A stretch of DNA of 64,000 nt from Nocardiopsis sp. TSRI0078 (GCF_001905145.1 NZ_LWLB01000004.1:146856-210855); one strand, 5' to 3'. Positions 43,277 to 51,864 are shown, counted from the stretch's first letter. The notes: generated by a model not told the origin, from the sequence alone. Program-made: numbers and translations.

Positions 43277-44289
43277 CCTTCCACGAGCCCCTGTCCGAGT
43301 TCGCCGGACTGCCCGTCGCCGACTACATGGAGGCCCGCCTCCTGGAACGGTCGGGGCAGGACGCGGGCCCCGGTCGCCGGTCCCCCGAACTGGACGGCCT
43401 CGCCGACCCCGGTTCGGTGGCCTGGAGGCTGACCCGGTACGGCTGCGGCTACGACGAGGGCGACCAGTGGTCGGCCCTGGACTACCTCACCGGTTTCACC
43501 GGGTTCGTGTCCGACCCGGCCGCGGTCACCGCCGTCGTGGTCGGCAGCCTGGTGAACGCCTTCGCGGTGGAGTCCTCCGACGAGGTCCGCGACGCCTTCG
43601 TGGAGATCGTCCCCCGCCTGCCCGGCCTGCGCGCCCTCTTCTACACGGACCTGTCCTTCGAGGAGTGCGAGGCGTCGTGGATCAGGCACTCGGACCTCTC
43701 CTCGCTGGTGGCCGCCTACCCCGGACTGACCGGGTTCGCGGTACGCGGCACCGGCTACCTGAGCCTGGATGCGCTGGAGCACCCCGGGCTGCGCCGCCTC
43801 ACCCTCCAGGGCGGAGGGCTGCCCGGGAGGCTCGCGCGCCAGGTCGCCTCGGCCCGGCTGCCGGAGCTGGAGCGTCTGGAGCTGTGGCTGGGGGTGGAGG
43901 ACTACGGCGGGGACGCCGCGCCGCAGGACCTCGCGCCGGTACTGCGCGGCGAGGCGTTCCCCCGGCTGCGCTCGCTGGGCCTGCGCAACGCCGAGCACAC
44001 CGGCGCGTGGGTGCGGACGCTCGCCGAGGCCCCGGTCACCGCACGGCTGCACACGCTGGACCTGTCCCTGGGCACCCTGCGGGACGAGGACGTCGCGCCC
44101 CTGCTCGAAGCGCCGGCGTTCCGCGGCCTCCGGCGCCTGGACCTGCACCACCACTACCTGTCCGAGGAGGCCGCGGACGAGGTCCGCCGTGTGCTCACCG
44201 AAGCCGGGGTGGAGGTCGACCTGTCCGACCCGCAGGAGCCGGACACCTACGACGACGAGGTCCACTACTACACGGCGGTCTCCGAGTAG
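43273..44289 (+). CDS. STM4015-family leucine-rich-repeat-like protein, copy 1
   Basis: A 338-residue soluble protein. It opens FAGLPVADYM, shares with copy 2 the strings WLGVEDYGGD, PQDLAPVLRG, LRSLGLRNAEHTGAWVRTLA and LRRLDLHHHYLSEEAADEV, and ends ...YYTAVSE. The repeating L.xL.L spacing resembles a degenerate leucine-rich solenoid, matching my memory of the family named after Salmonella STM4015. Function is unknown; the fold suggests protein or peptide binding, perhaps substrate presentation to the radical SAM enzymes of the cluster. The TTG start at 43273 is chosen because it overlaps the merR stop (TTGA) and follows GGGAG at 5 nt. Confidence 0.75.
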   Translation: MTFHEPLSEFAGLPVADYMEARLLERSGQDAGPGRRSPELDGLADPGSVAWRLTRYGCGYDEGDQWSALDYLTGFTGFVSDPAAVTAVVVGSLVNAFAVESSDEVRDAFVEIVPRLPGLRALFYTDLSFEECEASWIRHSDLSSLVAAYPGLTGFAVRGTGYLSLDALEHPGLRRLTLQGGGLPGRLARQVASARLPELERLELWLGVEDYGGDAAPQDLAPVLRGEAFPRLRSLGLRNAEHTGAWVRTLAEAPVTARLHTLDLSLGTLRDEDVAPLLEAPAFRGLRRLDLHHHYLSEEAADEVRRVLTEAGVEVDLSDPQEPDTYDDEVHYYTAVSE

Positions 44290-44301
44290 CCCCTCCAGCG
44301 C

Positions 44302-44337
44302 CGGACATGTCGCTTCGGGCTGCTGGACATGTGTCCG
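44302..44337. repeat. Inverted/direct repeat between the two STM4015-like genes
   Basis: CGGACATG (44302-44309) and CATGTGTCCG (44328-44337) can form a hairpin, and GGACATGT also occurs twice in direct orientation. It lies in the only sizeable gap (74 nt) of the operon and could be an RNA stem that adjusts expression of the downstream genes, or an operator. Confidence 0.45.
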
Positions 44338-44363
44338 CCCGTCCCCCCAGGTAGGAACCCCTG

Positions 44364-45434
44364 ATGCCGAACACCCACCACGTCACCGAGTTCGCGGGCC
44401 TGCCCGTGGTCGAGTTCTCCTCGTGGGAGGCCATCCGCGGCGACTTCGAGCGCGCCATGCACAGTGCGCGCAACCAGAGGAGGCGCCGAGAGGAGTACCC
44501 GTCGTCGTACCGGCGGCTCTTCGACGCCATCGCCGCCCCCGGTTCAGTGGCCTGGCGGCTGAAGATGGAACCGCCGCCCTTCCACCTCGGCCCGCGCCAC
44601 GGCCAGAAGAAGCCGTTCGAGACCCTCACGGAGTACCTGGAGCGGTTCACCGACCTGGTGGACCGGAAGAGGGTCCACGCCCTCATCGTCGGCAACATCC
44701 CGGACGACGACTACCAGATGCGGGCCGAAGAGGCCGCGAGCGCGTTGGTCGGGTTCGCCCCGAAGCTGACCGGGCTGCGGTCGCTGTTCTTCGGCGAGAT
44801 CCTCCGGGAGGAGAACGAGATCTCCTGGATCAACCTGTGCGACCTGGCACCCCTGGTGAGCGCGCTTCCCCGGTTGGAGGAACTCGTCGTGCGCGGCGGC
44901 ACCGGCGACCTGGGCCTGCGCGTCCCCGAGCACCGGTCGCTGCGCAGCCTCACCGTCCAGAGCGGAGCGCTGCGCCCCGACGTCGTCCGCGACGTGTGCG
45001 CCTCCGGCCTGCCCGCGCTGGAGCACCTGGAGCTGTGGCTGGGGGCGGAGGACTACGGCGGGGACACCACGCCGCAGGACCTCGCGCCCCTCCTGTCCGG
45101 GAGGGCCTTCCCCGAGCTGCGGTCCCTGGGGCTGCGCAACGCGGAGTACGCCGGCACGTGGGTGCGGGCACTCGCCGAGTCCCCCGTCCTCCCCGGCCTG
45201 GACACCCTGGACCTGTCCCTGGGCATCCTGTGCGACAAGGACGCCAAGCCCCTCCTGGAGGCACCGGCCTTCCGGGGGCTGCGACGCCTGGACCTGCACC
45301 ACCACTTCCTGTCCGAGGACATGCGCGAACGCGTCCGCGAAGCGCTGCCCGGCGTGGAGGTCGACCTCTCCGACCCGCAGGAGCCGGACGTCTACGGCGA
45401 CAGGGTCTACTACTACACGGCGGTCTCCGAGTGA
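44364..45434 (+). CDS. STM4015-family leucine-rich-repeat-like protein, copy 2
   Basis: A 356-residue paralogue of the preceding gene, evidently a tandem duplicate: the same N-terminal phrase EFAGLPVVEF, ELWLGAEDYGGDTTPQDLAP, RSLGLRNAEYAGTWVRALAE, RRLDLHHHFLSED, and an identical final YYTAVSE. The N-terminal half differs more, with a basic segment RNQRRRREEYPSSYRRL absent from copy 1. Divergence suggests separate targets or roles. The final TGA overlaps the next gene's GTG. Confidence 0.75.
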   Translation: MPNTHHVTEFAGLPVVEFSSWEAIRGDFERAMHSARNQRRRREEYPSSYRRLFDAIAAPGSVAWRLKMEPPPFHLGPRHGQKKPFETLTEYLERFTDLVDRKRVHALIVGNIPDDDYQMRAEEAASALVGFAPKLTGLRSLFFGEILREENEISWINLCDLAPLVSALPRLEELVVRGGTGDLGLRVPEHRSLRSLTVQSGALRPDVVRDVCASGLPALEHLELWLGAEDYGGDTTPQDLAPLLSGRAFPELRSLGLRNAEYAGTWVRALAESPVLPGLDTLDLSLGILCDKDAKPLLEAPAFRGLRRLDLHHHFLSEDMRERVREALPGVEVDLSDPQEPDVYGDRVYYYTAVSE

Positions 45435-46546
45435 CCCGGCAGCGTCCGCTGGTCGTGGTGGGGGTCCCCGGCAACCGGCGCCTGGAGCTGTTCGGCGAGG
45501 CGGTCAGGGCCGCCGGCCTGCCCGGACCCGCGGTCGTGCCGTGGCGCGACCTGGCCGCCGGGCCGGTCGCGCTGCCCGAGGGCGCCCTGGTCCGGGTCGA
45601 CTCCCCCGGCGGCGACGTGGAGACCGAGCGCCTGCTGCGCGGCTGGAACCGCGGCCCCGACCTCTACCGGGCCGAGGGCACCGCCGACCAGCACGCCGGG
45701 TTCCGCTCGTCGCTGGGCCGGCTCGCGGAGGCGGTGGCCGCCACCCCCGGCGCGCACCTGCTCCAGGAACCCGCCGACCTGGTGGACATGTGCGACAAGA
45801 GGCGCTGCCACGTCCGCCTGGCGGCGGCCGGGGTCCCGGTGGCGCCCGCCCTGCCCGGGCCGGTCACGGACTACGCGTCGCTGCGCGCCGCGATGGACGC
45901 GCACCGCTGGCCCAGGGTGTTCGTCAAGCCCGCGCACGGATCCTCGGCCTCGGGGGTGGTGGCGCTGGCCACCGCGTCCGGCGGACGTGTCCGGGCGGTG
46001 ACCTCCGCCGACCTGGTCCGGGGCGCCGACGGGTCCGTGGAGCTGTACAACAGCCTGCGGCTGCGCACCTACACCCGGGAGGCGGAGGTCGCGGAGGTGG
46101 TGGACGCGCTCGCCCCCGACGGCCTGCACGTGGAGCGGTGGGTGCCCAAGGCGGGGTTCGGCGGCAAGACCGTGGACCTGCGCGTGGTGGTGGTCGCGGG
46201 CCGGGCCACGCACGTCGTGGTGCGCTCCTCGTCCTCGCCCATGACCAACCTGCACCTGGGCAACGCCCGGGGCGACCTGGCGGCCCTGCGGGAGTCGGTC
46301 GGCCCGCACCCCTGGGCGGAGGCGCTGGCCACCGCCGAGGCCGCCGCCGCGTGCTTTCCCCGCACCCTGCACGCCGGGGTGGACCTGCTGGCCCTGCCGG
46401 GGTGGCGTGAGTTCGCCGTGTGCGAGGTCAACGCCTTCGGCGACCTGATCCCCGGAGTGCTGCACGAGGGCCGCGACACCTACGCCGAGCAACTGCACGC
46501 CCTGGCCACCGGCCGCTTCCCCGTCCCCGAACCCGCGAGAGCATGA
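45431..46546 (+). CDS. STM4014-family ATP-grasp-like protein
   Basis: A 371-residue protein with an N-terminal Rossmann-like region (VVVGVPGNRRLELFGEAVR) and an ATP-grasp-like core: VFVKPAHGSSASGVVALA (ATP-binding Lys and Gly loop), GKTVDLRVVVVAGR and FAVCEVNAFGDLIPGVL (metal-binding Glu-Val-Asn). Such enzymes join a carboxylate to an amine or thiol through an acyl-phosphate. The cluster position matches STM4014 of Salmonella, whose activity is unknown. GTG start overlaps the upstream stop by 4 nt and its own stop overlaps the next ATG by 4 nt. Confidence 0.75.
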   Translation: MTRQRPLVVVGVPGNRRLELFGEAVRAAGLPGPAVVPWRDLAAGPVALPEGALVRVDSPGGDVETERLLRGWNRGPDLYRAEGTADQHAGFRSSLGRLAEAVAATPGAHLLQEPADLVDMCDKRRCHVRLAAAGVPVAPALPGPVTDYASLRAAMDAHRWPRVFVKPAHGSSASGVVALATASGGRVRAVTSADLVRGADGSVELYNSLRLRTYTREAEVAEVVDALAPDGLHVERWVPKAGFGGKTVDLRVVVVAGRATHVVVRSSSSPMTNLHLGNARGDLAALRESVGPHPWAEALATAEAAAACFPRTLHAGVDLLALPGWREFAVCEVNAFGDLIPGVLHEGRDTYAEQLHALATGRFPVPEPARA

Positions 46547-47403
46547 ACAGCACCGAACCCGACATGAACGCCGTGGTGGGCACGCACGACATCCTGCTGC
46601 TCACCCTGGACACCCTGCGGTACGACGTGGCCGCCGAACTGGCCGGAGCGGGCCGCACCCCCAACCTCGCCCGGCTGCTGCCGGGAGGGCGGTGGGAGCG
46701 CAGGCACGCCCCCGCGAGCTTCACCTACGCCTCCCACCTGGCGATGCTGGCCGGGTTCCTGCCCACGCCCGCCTCACCCGGACCGCACCCGCGCCTGTTC
46801 GCCGCCGCGTTCCCCGGCAGCGCGTCCACCGCGCCGGGCACCTGGACCTTCGACACCCCCGACCTGGCCTCGGGGCTGGCCCGGGCCGGCTACCACACGG
46901 CGTGCGTCGGGGGCACGGGCTTCTTCAACCGGCGTTCGGCGGTGGGCTCGGTCATCCCCGACATGTTCGCCGAGAGCCACTGGGAGGAGTCGTTCGGCGT
47001 GACCGACCCGCGCTCCTTCGAGAACCAGGTGGCGTGCGCGGCCCGGATCGCGAAAGCGCGCCCCGCCGACCAGCCCTTGTTCCTGCTGCTCAACGTGTCG
47101 GCGCTGCACCAGCCCAACTGGTTCCACCTGCCCGGGGCCACCGGCGAGGACGGCGACACCCGCGAGAGCCACGCCGCCGCCCTGGAGTACGTGGACCGGC
47201 ACCTGCCCCCGCTGCTGGCGGCGATGTCGGCCCGCCGCCCCTGCTTCGCGATCGTGTGCTCCGACCACGGGACCGCCTACGGGGAGGACGGCCACACCGG
47301 CCACCGCATCGGCCACGAGACCGTCTGGACGGTCCCCTACGCCCACGCGTTCCTGCCCCGGGGACGCACAGCACCCGCCGACGCCCAGGAGGCGACCGCG
47401 TGA
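46543..47403 (+). CDS. STM4013/SEN3800-family alkaline-phosphatase-superfamily hydrolase
   Basis: A 286-residue protein. The first metal-site residues are in LLTLDTLRYDV (Asp23 and nucleophile Thr24), and the second in VCSDHGTAYGEDGHTGHRIG (Asp-His and two downstream His), the sulfatase/phosphopentomutase arrangement. No signal peptide is present, so the reaction is cytoplasmic: hydrolysis or transfer of a phosphate or sulfate ester, or phosphonate chemistry. The family name comes from Salmonella STM4013. ATG at 46543 and GTG of the next gene both overlap neighbouring stops. Confidence 0.75.
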   Translation: MNSTEPDMNAVVGTHDILLLTLDTLRYDVAAELAGAGRTPNLARLLPGGRWERRHAPASFTYASHLAMLAGFLPTPASPGPHPRLFAAAFPGSASTAPGTWTFDTPDLASGLARAGYHTACVGGTGFFNRRSAVGSVIPDMFAESHWEESFGVTDPRSFENQVACAARIAKARPADQPLFLLLNVSALHQPNWFHLPGATGEDGDTRESHAAALEYVDRHLPPLLAAMSARRPCFAIVCSDHGTAYGEDGHTGHRIGHETVWTVPYAHAFLPRGRTAPADAQEATA

Positions 47404-48755
47404 CCGCAGCCCTCACCCCGCGCGCCGAACCGGTGCGTGCCGACTCCCCGTACCAGTCCTACGTCTACGCCTACCCGCACAAGAGCGCCTACCGGCCCTT
47501 CGAGGAGCGCCCCCCGCTCGCCGACCTGTGGCGCGGCGAGGCCGTCGACGCGCTGTCGCTGTACGCGCACATCCCCTTCTGCGAGATGCGCTGCGGGTTC
47601 TGCAACCTGTTCACCCGCTCCACTCCCCCGGCCGAGCAGGTCACCGCCTACCTGGACGCCCTGGAGCGGCAGGCGGAGGCGGTGTCCGGGGTCCTGCCGG
47701 AGGGCGCGCGGTTCGCGCGGGCCGCCCTGGGCGGGGGCACCCCCACGTACCTGACCGCCGAGGAGCTCACCCGGATCTACGACCTCACCGAGCGCGCGTT
47801 CGGGGTGGACCTGTCGCGGATCCCGGTGTCGGTGGAGACCTCCCCGGCCACGGCCACCCCCGACCGGCTGGCGGTGCTCGACGCGCGCGGCGCCACCAGG
47901 ATCAGCATGGGCGTGCAGAGCTTCGTCGACTCCGAGGCCCACGCGGCCGGGCGCCCGCAGCGGCGCGCCGAGGTGGACCGGGCGCTGGCCGCGATCCGCG
48001 AGCACGCCTCCGCCGGCCTCAACGTCGACCTCATCTACGGCATCGAGCGGCAGGACGCCCGCACCTGGGCGTACTCGCTGGACACCGCGCTGGAGTGGGC
48101 GCCGGAGGAGGTGTACCTGTACCCGCTGTACGTGCGTCCGCTCACCGGGTTGGGCCGCCGCGCCCGCGCGTGGGACGACCACCGGCTCAGCCTGTACCGG
48201 CGGGGCCGCGACCACCTGCTCGAACGCGGCTACACGCAGGTGTCCATGCGCATGTTCCGGCGTGCGGACGCCCCGGTCGCGGAGGAGCCCGACCACTGCT
48301 GCCAGACCGACGGCATGGTCGGACTGGGCTGCGGCGCACGGTCGTACACGGCCGGCGCGCACTACTCGTTCGACTACGCCGTGGGCGTGGGCGGGGTGCG
48401 GTCGATCATCGCCGACTACGTGGACCGCGACCGTGACGACTTCACCCGCGCGGAGGTGGGTTTTCGCATGGACCAGGACGAGCGGCGGCGCCGCCACCTG
48501 CTGCAGTCGCTGCTGCGGGCGGAGGGGGTCGACGCCACCGCCTACACCGACCGGTTCGGCCGCCACCCCCGCCAGGACTTCCCCGGGGTCCTCGCGGCCC
48601 TCGACGAGCGCGGATGGCTGGAGCCGAGGGCCGAGCCGCACCTGGTCCGGCTGACCCCGGAGGGGCTCGCGCACTCCGACGCGATCGGGCCGATGTTCTT
48701 CTCCGCCGGGGTGAGGGCGCTGATGGCCGACTACGAGGCCCGGTGGGCACGGTGA
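47400..48755 (+). CDS. STM4012-family radical SAM protein, HemN-like
   Basis: A 451-residue radical SAM enzyme. The 4Fe-4S site is CEMRCGFC (Cys61, 65, 68), followed by NLFTRSTPP, GGGTPTYL and GVQSFVDSEAH, and a C-terminal HemN-type domain (about 330-440). HemN-like enzymes include coproporphyrinogen dehydrogenases and methyl- or cyclopropane-forming relatives; nothing here fixes the substrate. A second Cys pair, DHCCQTDGMVGLGCGARS, may bind substrate or another cluster. Preceded and followed by 4-nt start/stop overlaps. Confidence 0.85.
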   Translation: MTAALTPRAEPVRADSPYQSYVYAYPHKSAYRPFEERPPLADLWRGEAVDALSLYAHIPFCEMRCGFCNLFTRSTPPAEQVTAYLDALERQAEAVSGVLPEGARFARAALGGGTPTYLTAEELTRIYDLTERAFGVDLSRIPVSVETSPATATPDRLAVLDARGATRISMGVQSFVDSEAHAAGRPQRRAEVDRALAAIREHASAGLNVDLIYGIERQDARTWAYSLDTALEWAPEEVYLYPLYVRPLTGLGRRARAWDDHRLSLYRRGRDHLLERGYTQVSMRMFRRADAPVAEEPDHCCQTDGMVGLGCGARSYTAGAHYSFDYAVGVGGVRSIIADYVDRDRDDFTRAEVGFRMDQDERRRRHLLQSLLRAEGVDATAYTDRFGRHPRQDFPGVLAALDERGWLEPRAEPHLVRLTPEGLAHSDAIGPMFFSAGVRALMADYEARWAR

Positions 48756-49714
48756 CACCGGCTCCCCCCGCCCTCGGCGCGACGCTCCCGCCGCACCTGA
48801 CCCTGCTCTACCGGGGTCCGCTGGCCAGCTGCGACTACGACTGCCCGTACTGCCCCTTCGCCAAGCGGCGCGACGGCCCCGGGACACTGCGCACCGACCG
48901 GGCCGCGCTGGAGCGGTTCACCGACTGGGTGGCCGGGCGGGAGGACGCGGACCCGGGCACGCGGTTCTCGGTGCTGTTCACCCCGTGGGGCGAGGGGCTG
49001 GTGCGGTCCTGGTACCGGACGGCGATCACCCGGCTCAGCCACCTGCCGCACGTGGACCGCGTGGCCATCCAGACCAACCTGAGCGGACGCGTGGGCTGGC
49101 TGGCCGGCTGCGACCTGTCCACCGCCGCGCTGTGGACCACCTACCACCCCGGGCAGGTCTCCCACGAGCGCTTCCTCGCCAAGGCGCGCGAGCTGGCCGG
49201 GATGGGAGTGCGGTTCAGCGTCGGCGTGGTCGGCGAACCCGAGCACCTGGAGGCGGCCCGCCGGATGCGCGCCGACCTGCCCGGGGAGGTGTACCTGTGG
49301 GTGAACGCCGCCGAGGGGCGGACCTACACCGACGCGGAGGCCGCCGAGTGGCAGGCCCTGGACCCGCACTTCCACTACAGCCGCCGCCCCCACCCCAGCC
49401 GGGGACTGCCCTGCCGTACCGGTGACAGTGTGCTGTCCGTGGACGGGGACGGGAACGTGCGCCGCTGCCACTTCGTGGACACGCCGCTGGGCAACCTCTA
49501 CGACGGTTCGTTCGCCGCCCGGCTCGGGCCGCGCGCGTGTCCGCTGACCAGCTGCGACTGCCACATCGGCTACGTCCACCTGGAATCGCTGGACCTGTAC
49601 GAGGTGTTCCGGGGCGGGGTGGTGGAACGGGTCCCCGCGGGCCCGGGGACCGCCCTCCCGCTCGTGTGGGGGCGGGCGAAAAGCACTTCAGAACGTCGCA
49701 GGCAACCGACATAA
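48752..49714 (+). CDS. STM4011-family radical SAM protein
   Basis: A 320-residue radical SAM enzyme with site CDYDCPYC (Cys27, 31, 34). The C-terminal part has Cys-rich RRCHFVDTPLGNLYDG, RACPLTSCDCHIGY, a SPASM/Twitch-like pattern that would hold one or two extra 4Fe-4S clusters, as in peptide-modifying radical SAM enzymes. GTG at 48752 overlaps the STM4012-like stop. Last gene of the coupled operon; the HAD gene begins 8 nt after its TAA. Confidence 0.8.
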   Translation: MTPAPPALGATLPPHLTLLYRGPLASCDYDCPYCPFAKRRDGPGTLRTDRAALERFTDWVAGREDADPGTRFSVLFTPWGEGLVRSWYRTAITRLSHLPHVDRVAIQTNLSGRVGWLAGCDLSTAALWTTYHPGQVSHERFLAKARELAGMGVRFSVGVVGEPEHLEAARRMRADLPGEVYLWVNAAEGRTYTDAEAAEWQALDPHFHYSRRPHPSRGLPCRTGDSVLSVDGDGNVRRCHFVDTPLGNLYDGSFAARLGPRACPLTSCDCHIGYVHLESLDLYEVFRGGVVERVPAGPGTALPLVWGRAKSTSERRRQPT

Positions 49715-49715
49715 T
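49688..49715 (+). promoter_or_regulatory. Possible leaderless promoter of the HAD hydrolase gene
   Basis: TTCAGA (49688-49693) and CATAAT (49710-49715) are 16 bp apart, and the ATG at 49723 lies 7 nt after the -10 box. The HAD gene has no ribosome site, so a leaderless message starting at or near its ATG fits, although read-through from the STM operon is also possible. Confidence 0.4.
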
Positions 49716-49722
49716 ACGCACC

Positions 49723-50532
49723 ATGGTCTTTCCCCGGGTTATCGCCACCGATCTCGACGGCACCCTCCTTGGAAGGGAGGGTCTGGTCTCCGAACGCAAC
49801 CGGCGGGCCCTGGCCGCCGCCGCGGAGGCGGGCGTCAGGGTGGTCGTCTCCACCGCGCGCCCGCCCCGCACCACCCGGCACATCGTCGAGCAGTTCACCT
49901 GTGCCGCCGTGCTCTGCGGAAACGGCGCCCTCGCCCACGTGCCCGACTCCGACCCCCTGGTGCGCGCGATCGACCTGGAGACCGCCAGTGCGGTGGTCGA
50001 GAAGCTGCGCGGCGCGCTGGAGGGGATCGGCTTCGGCGTCGAGACCGGCACCGACTTCTTCCACGACGCCGGTTACCACCTGGAGCCGTGGGTGCCCCGC
50101 GACTGGGTGCGCGAGGTGCTGGAGACCCCCGACGCCCTGCTCTCGCGAGCCGTGCCGGTCGCCAAGCTGCTCGTGCGCTCCCGCGACATCCCGGTGCACG
50201 TACTGCACGAGGCCGCGGTGGAGACGGTCGGGCCACTGGCGGAGATCACCTACTCGGGCCGCCACAGCCTGCTGGAGCTGAGCGCCCTGGGGGTGAGCAA
50301 GGGCAGCACGCTCGCGATGGTCTGCGAGCAGTGGGGGGTCTCCGCCGAGGAGGTGGTGGCCTTCGGCGACATGCCCAACGACCTGTCCGCCCTGTCCTGG
50401 GCCGGTGCCGGGTACGCCATGGCCGACGGGCACCCGGACCTGCTCGACCCGGCGCTGGGGCTGCGCAGGGCCCCCGCCAGCCACGAGGACGGTGTGGCCA
50501 GGGTGGTCGAGCGACTGCTCGCCGACGGCTGA
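49723..50532 (+). CDS. HAD-superfamily hydrolase, Cof-type
   Basis: A 269-residue Mg-dependent phosphatase. HAD motifs: DLDGTLLGREG (nucleophile Asp and Asp+2), VVSTARP (motif II), KGSTLAMVCEQW (motif III Lys) and AFGDMPNDLSALSWAG (motif IV). The cap insert in the middle is the IIB type of Cof enzymes, which act on sugar phosphates or cofactors such as PLP and FMN. ATG at 49723. It may be co-transcribed with the STM operon, but its function there is not evident. Confidence 0.85.
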   Translation: MVFPRVIATDLDGTLLGREGLVSERNRRALAAAAEAGVRVVVSTARPPRTTRHIVEQFTCAAVLCGNGALAHVPDSDPLVRAIDLETASAVVEKLRGALEGIGFGVETGTDFFHDAGYHLEPWVPRDWVREVLETPDALLSRAVPVAKLLVRSRDIPVHVLHEAAVETVGPLAEITYSGRHSLLELSALGVSKGSTLAMVCEQWGVSAEEVVAFGDMPNDLSALSWAGAGYAMADGHPDLLDPALGLRRAPASHEDGVARVVERLLADG

Positions 50533-50607
50533 AAACGGCTGGCCCCGCGCCGGTGCGGGTCCTAGTGTCCGTGTCGTACACGCACCGGACCACAGGAGGA
50601 GAGCGCC

Positions 50608-51108
50608 GTGCCGCACCCCACCCAGATCGTCTCGGCCCTGGCCGACCCCGCCCGTCTGGCGCTCTACGCCCGCGTGGTCGGCGCGGGCCCCGGCGGCGTG
50701 CCCGCCGAGGAGGTGCGCGGGGGCGGGGCCAGGGAGCGCAAACGCCTGGCCCGGCTGGCGGACGCCGGCCTGGTACGCGAGGACGGCGACCGCGTGGTGG
50801 CCGAGCCGGAGGTGTTCGCCGCCGCCCTGGAGGAGCAGCGCCCCGTCGACCGCGACCCGGTGGACTCCCTGTTCCACGACGGCCGGCTGACCTCCCTGCC
50901 CGTCAGGCGCGAGCTGCGGCACAGGGTCTTCGGGCGCGTCACCGAGCGGTTCTTCGCCCCCGGCGCGAAGTACACCGAGAAGCAGGTCAACGCCGCCCTC
51001 CTGAGCTGCTGCGACGACCCGTCGTCGATGCGCCGCCACCTCGTGGACGGGGGATACCTGGTCCGCAACGACGAGGGCAGCGTGTACCAGCGGGCCGCGG
51101 GTTCCTGA
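50608..51108 (+). CDS. DUF2087-domain protein with ArsR-like N-terminus
   Basis: A 166-residue protein. The N-terminal half resembles an ArsR-type helix-turn-helix (HPTQIVSALADPARLALYAR), and the C-terminal half is DUF2087 (FFAPGAKYTEKQVNAALLSC then CDDPSSMRRHLVDGGYLVR). DUF2087 is a small helical domain of unknown function often fused to regulators. GTG at 50608 has AGGAGGAG at 6 nt. Its stop codon lies inside the hairpin shared with the convergent GntR gene. Confidence 0.8.
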   Translation: MPHPTQIVSALADPARLALYARVVGAGPGGVPAEEVRGGGARERKRLARLADAGLVREDGDRVVAEPEVFAAALEEQRPVDRDPVDSLFHDGRLTSLPVRRELRHRVFGRVTERFFAPGAKYTEKQVNAALLSCCDDPSSMRRHLVDGGYLVRNDEGSVYQRAAGS

Positions 51109-51134
51109 CCCGGACGCCCCCGCGGGGGTCAGGA
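51103..51134. terminator. Bidirectional hairpin overlapping two convergent stop codons
   Basis: TCCTGACCC (51103-51111) pairs with GGGTCAGGA (51126-51134). The TGA of the DUF2087 gene and that of the GntR gene both lie within the stem, so termination and stop are packed into 32 nt. Confidence 0.65.
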
Positions 51135-51815
51135 GCCCTGGAGGTCGTCCACCTGCTCGTGGTAGGTGCGCCGGGTGCGCTCGGTGTGCTCGCTCATCAG
51201 CCTCAGCGCCTCGTCCGCGTTCCCCTCCTCGATGACGTCGACGAGCTGGTCGTGCTCGTCCCACGAGGCGGAGCCGCGGATGCGGGCGACCGGGGCGTAG
51301 TACCAGCGGACCCGTCGGTCGACCTGCGCGGCCAGCTCGGCGAGCACCCGGTTGCCCGAGGCCTCGGTGACGGTGCGGTGGAAGTCGGCGTTGGCCTGGA
51401 CGACCGCGTCGGTGTCGGCCCGCTCGGTCGCCGAGCGCCCGGCGGAGATCAGCTCGCGCAGGAACCCGATCTGCTCGGCCGAGGCGTTCTCGGCCGCCAG
51501 CCGGGCCGACTCGGTCTCCAGCAGGGCGCGGACGGCCAGGAGCTGGTCGGCCTCGCTCTCGGTGGGCGTGTGCACGAACGCGCCGTAGCCGGGCCGCAGG
51601 TCCACCCACCCCTCGTTGCTGAGCCGCTGCATCGCCTCCCGGACGGGTTGGCGCGAGACGCCCAGGTTCCGGGCCAGCTCGGTCTCGACCAGGTGCTGGC
51701 CGGGCGAGAGGGCCCGTGTGGTGATCAGGTCGAGAATGGCTTCGTACACGGCTTCGCGTAGCGGTACCGGACGCTGGATACGCCCTGCGACGGTACTCAA
51801 CCCCTGCGAGGACAT
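51129..51815 (-). CDS. GntR-family regulator with FCD domain
   Basis: A 228-residue repressor. The N-terminal winged HTH includes VPLREAVYEAILDLITTRAL, VETELARNLGVSRQPVREAM and LSNEGWVDLRPGYGAFVH. The C-terminal all-helical FCD ligand domain (about 85-215) has the metal-ligand pattern VQANADFHRTVTEASGN and EHDQLVDVIEEGN. The palindrome TTTGTAGACAGTGTACAAA lies 31 nt upstream of its own start, and related palindromes stand before the ketopantoate-reductase-like gene and two formate dehydrogenase units. The effector is probably an organic acid, as for most FCD regulators. Confidence 0.9.
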   Translation of the reverse strand: MSSQGLSTVAGRIQRPVPLREAVYEAILDLITTRALSPGQHLVETELARNLGVSRQPVREAMQRLSNEGWVDLRPGYGAFVHTPTESEADQLLAVRALLETESARLAAENASAEQIGFLRELISAGRSATERADTDAVVQANADFHRTVTEASGNRVLAELAAQVDRRVRWYYAPVARIRGSASWDEHDQLVDVIEEGNADEALRLMSEHTERTRRTYHEQVDDLQGS

Positions 51816-51845
51816 AGGAAGTCTCCAGAATCCAGGTGGTCGGTC

Positions 51846-51864
51846 TTTGTAGACAGTGTACAAA
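51846..51864. promoter_or_regulatory. GntR operator site a (autoregulatory)
   Basis: TTTGTAGACAGTGTACAAA, a pseudo-palindrome sharing the TGTA.ACAGT core with sites b to d, in the GntR gene's own promoter. Confidence 0.6.
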
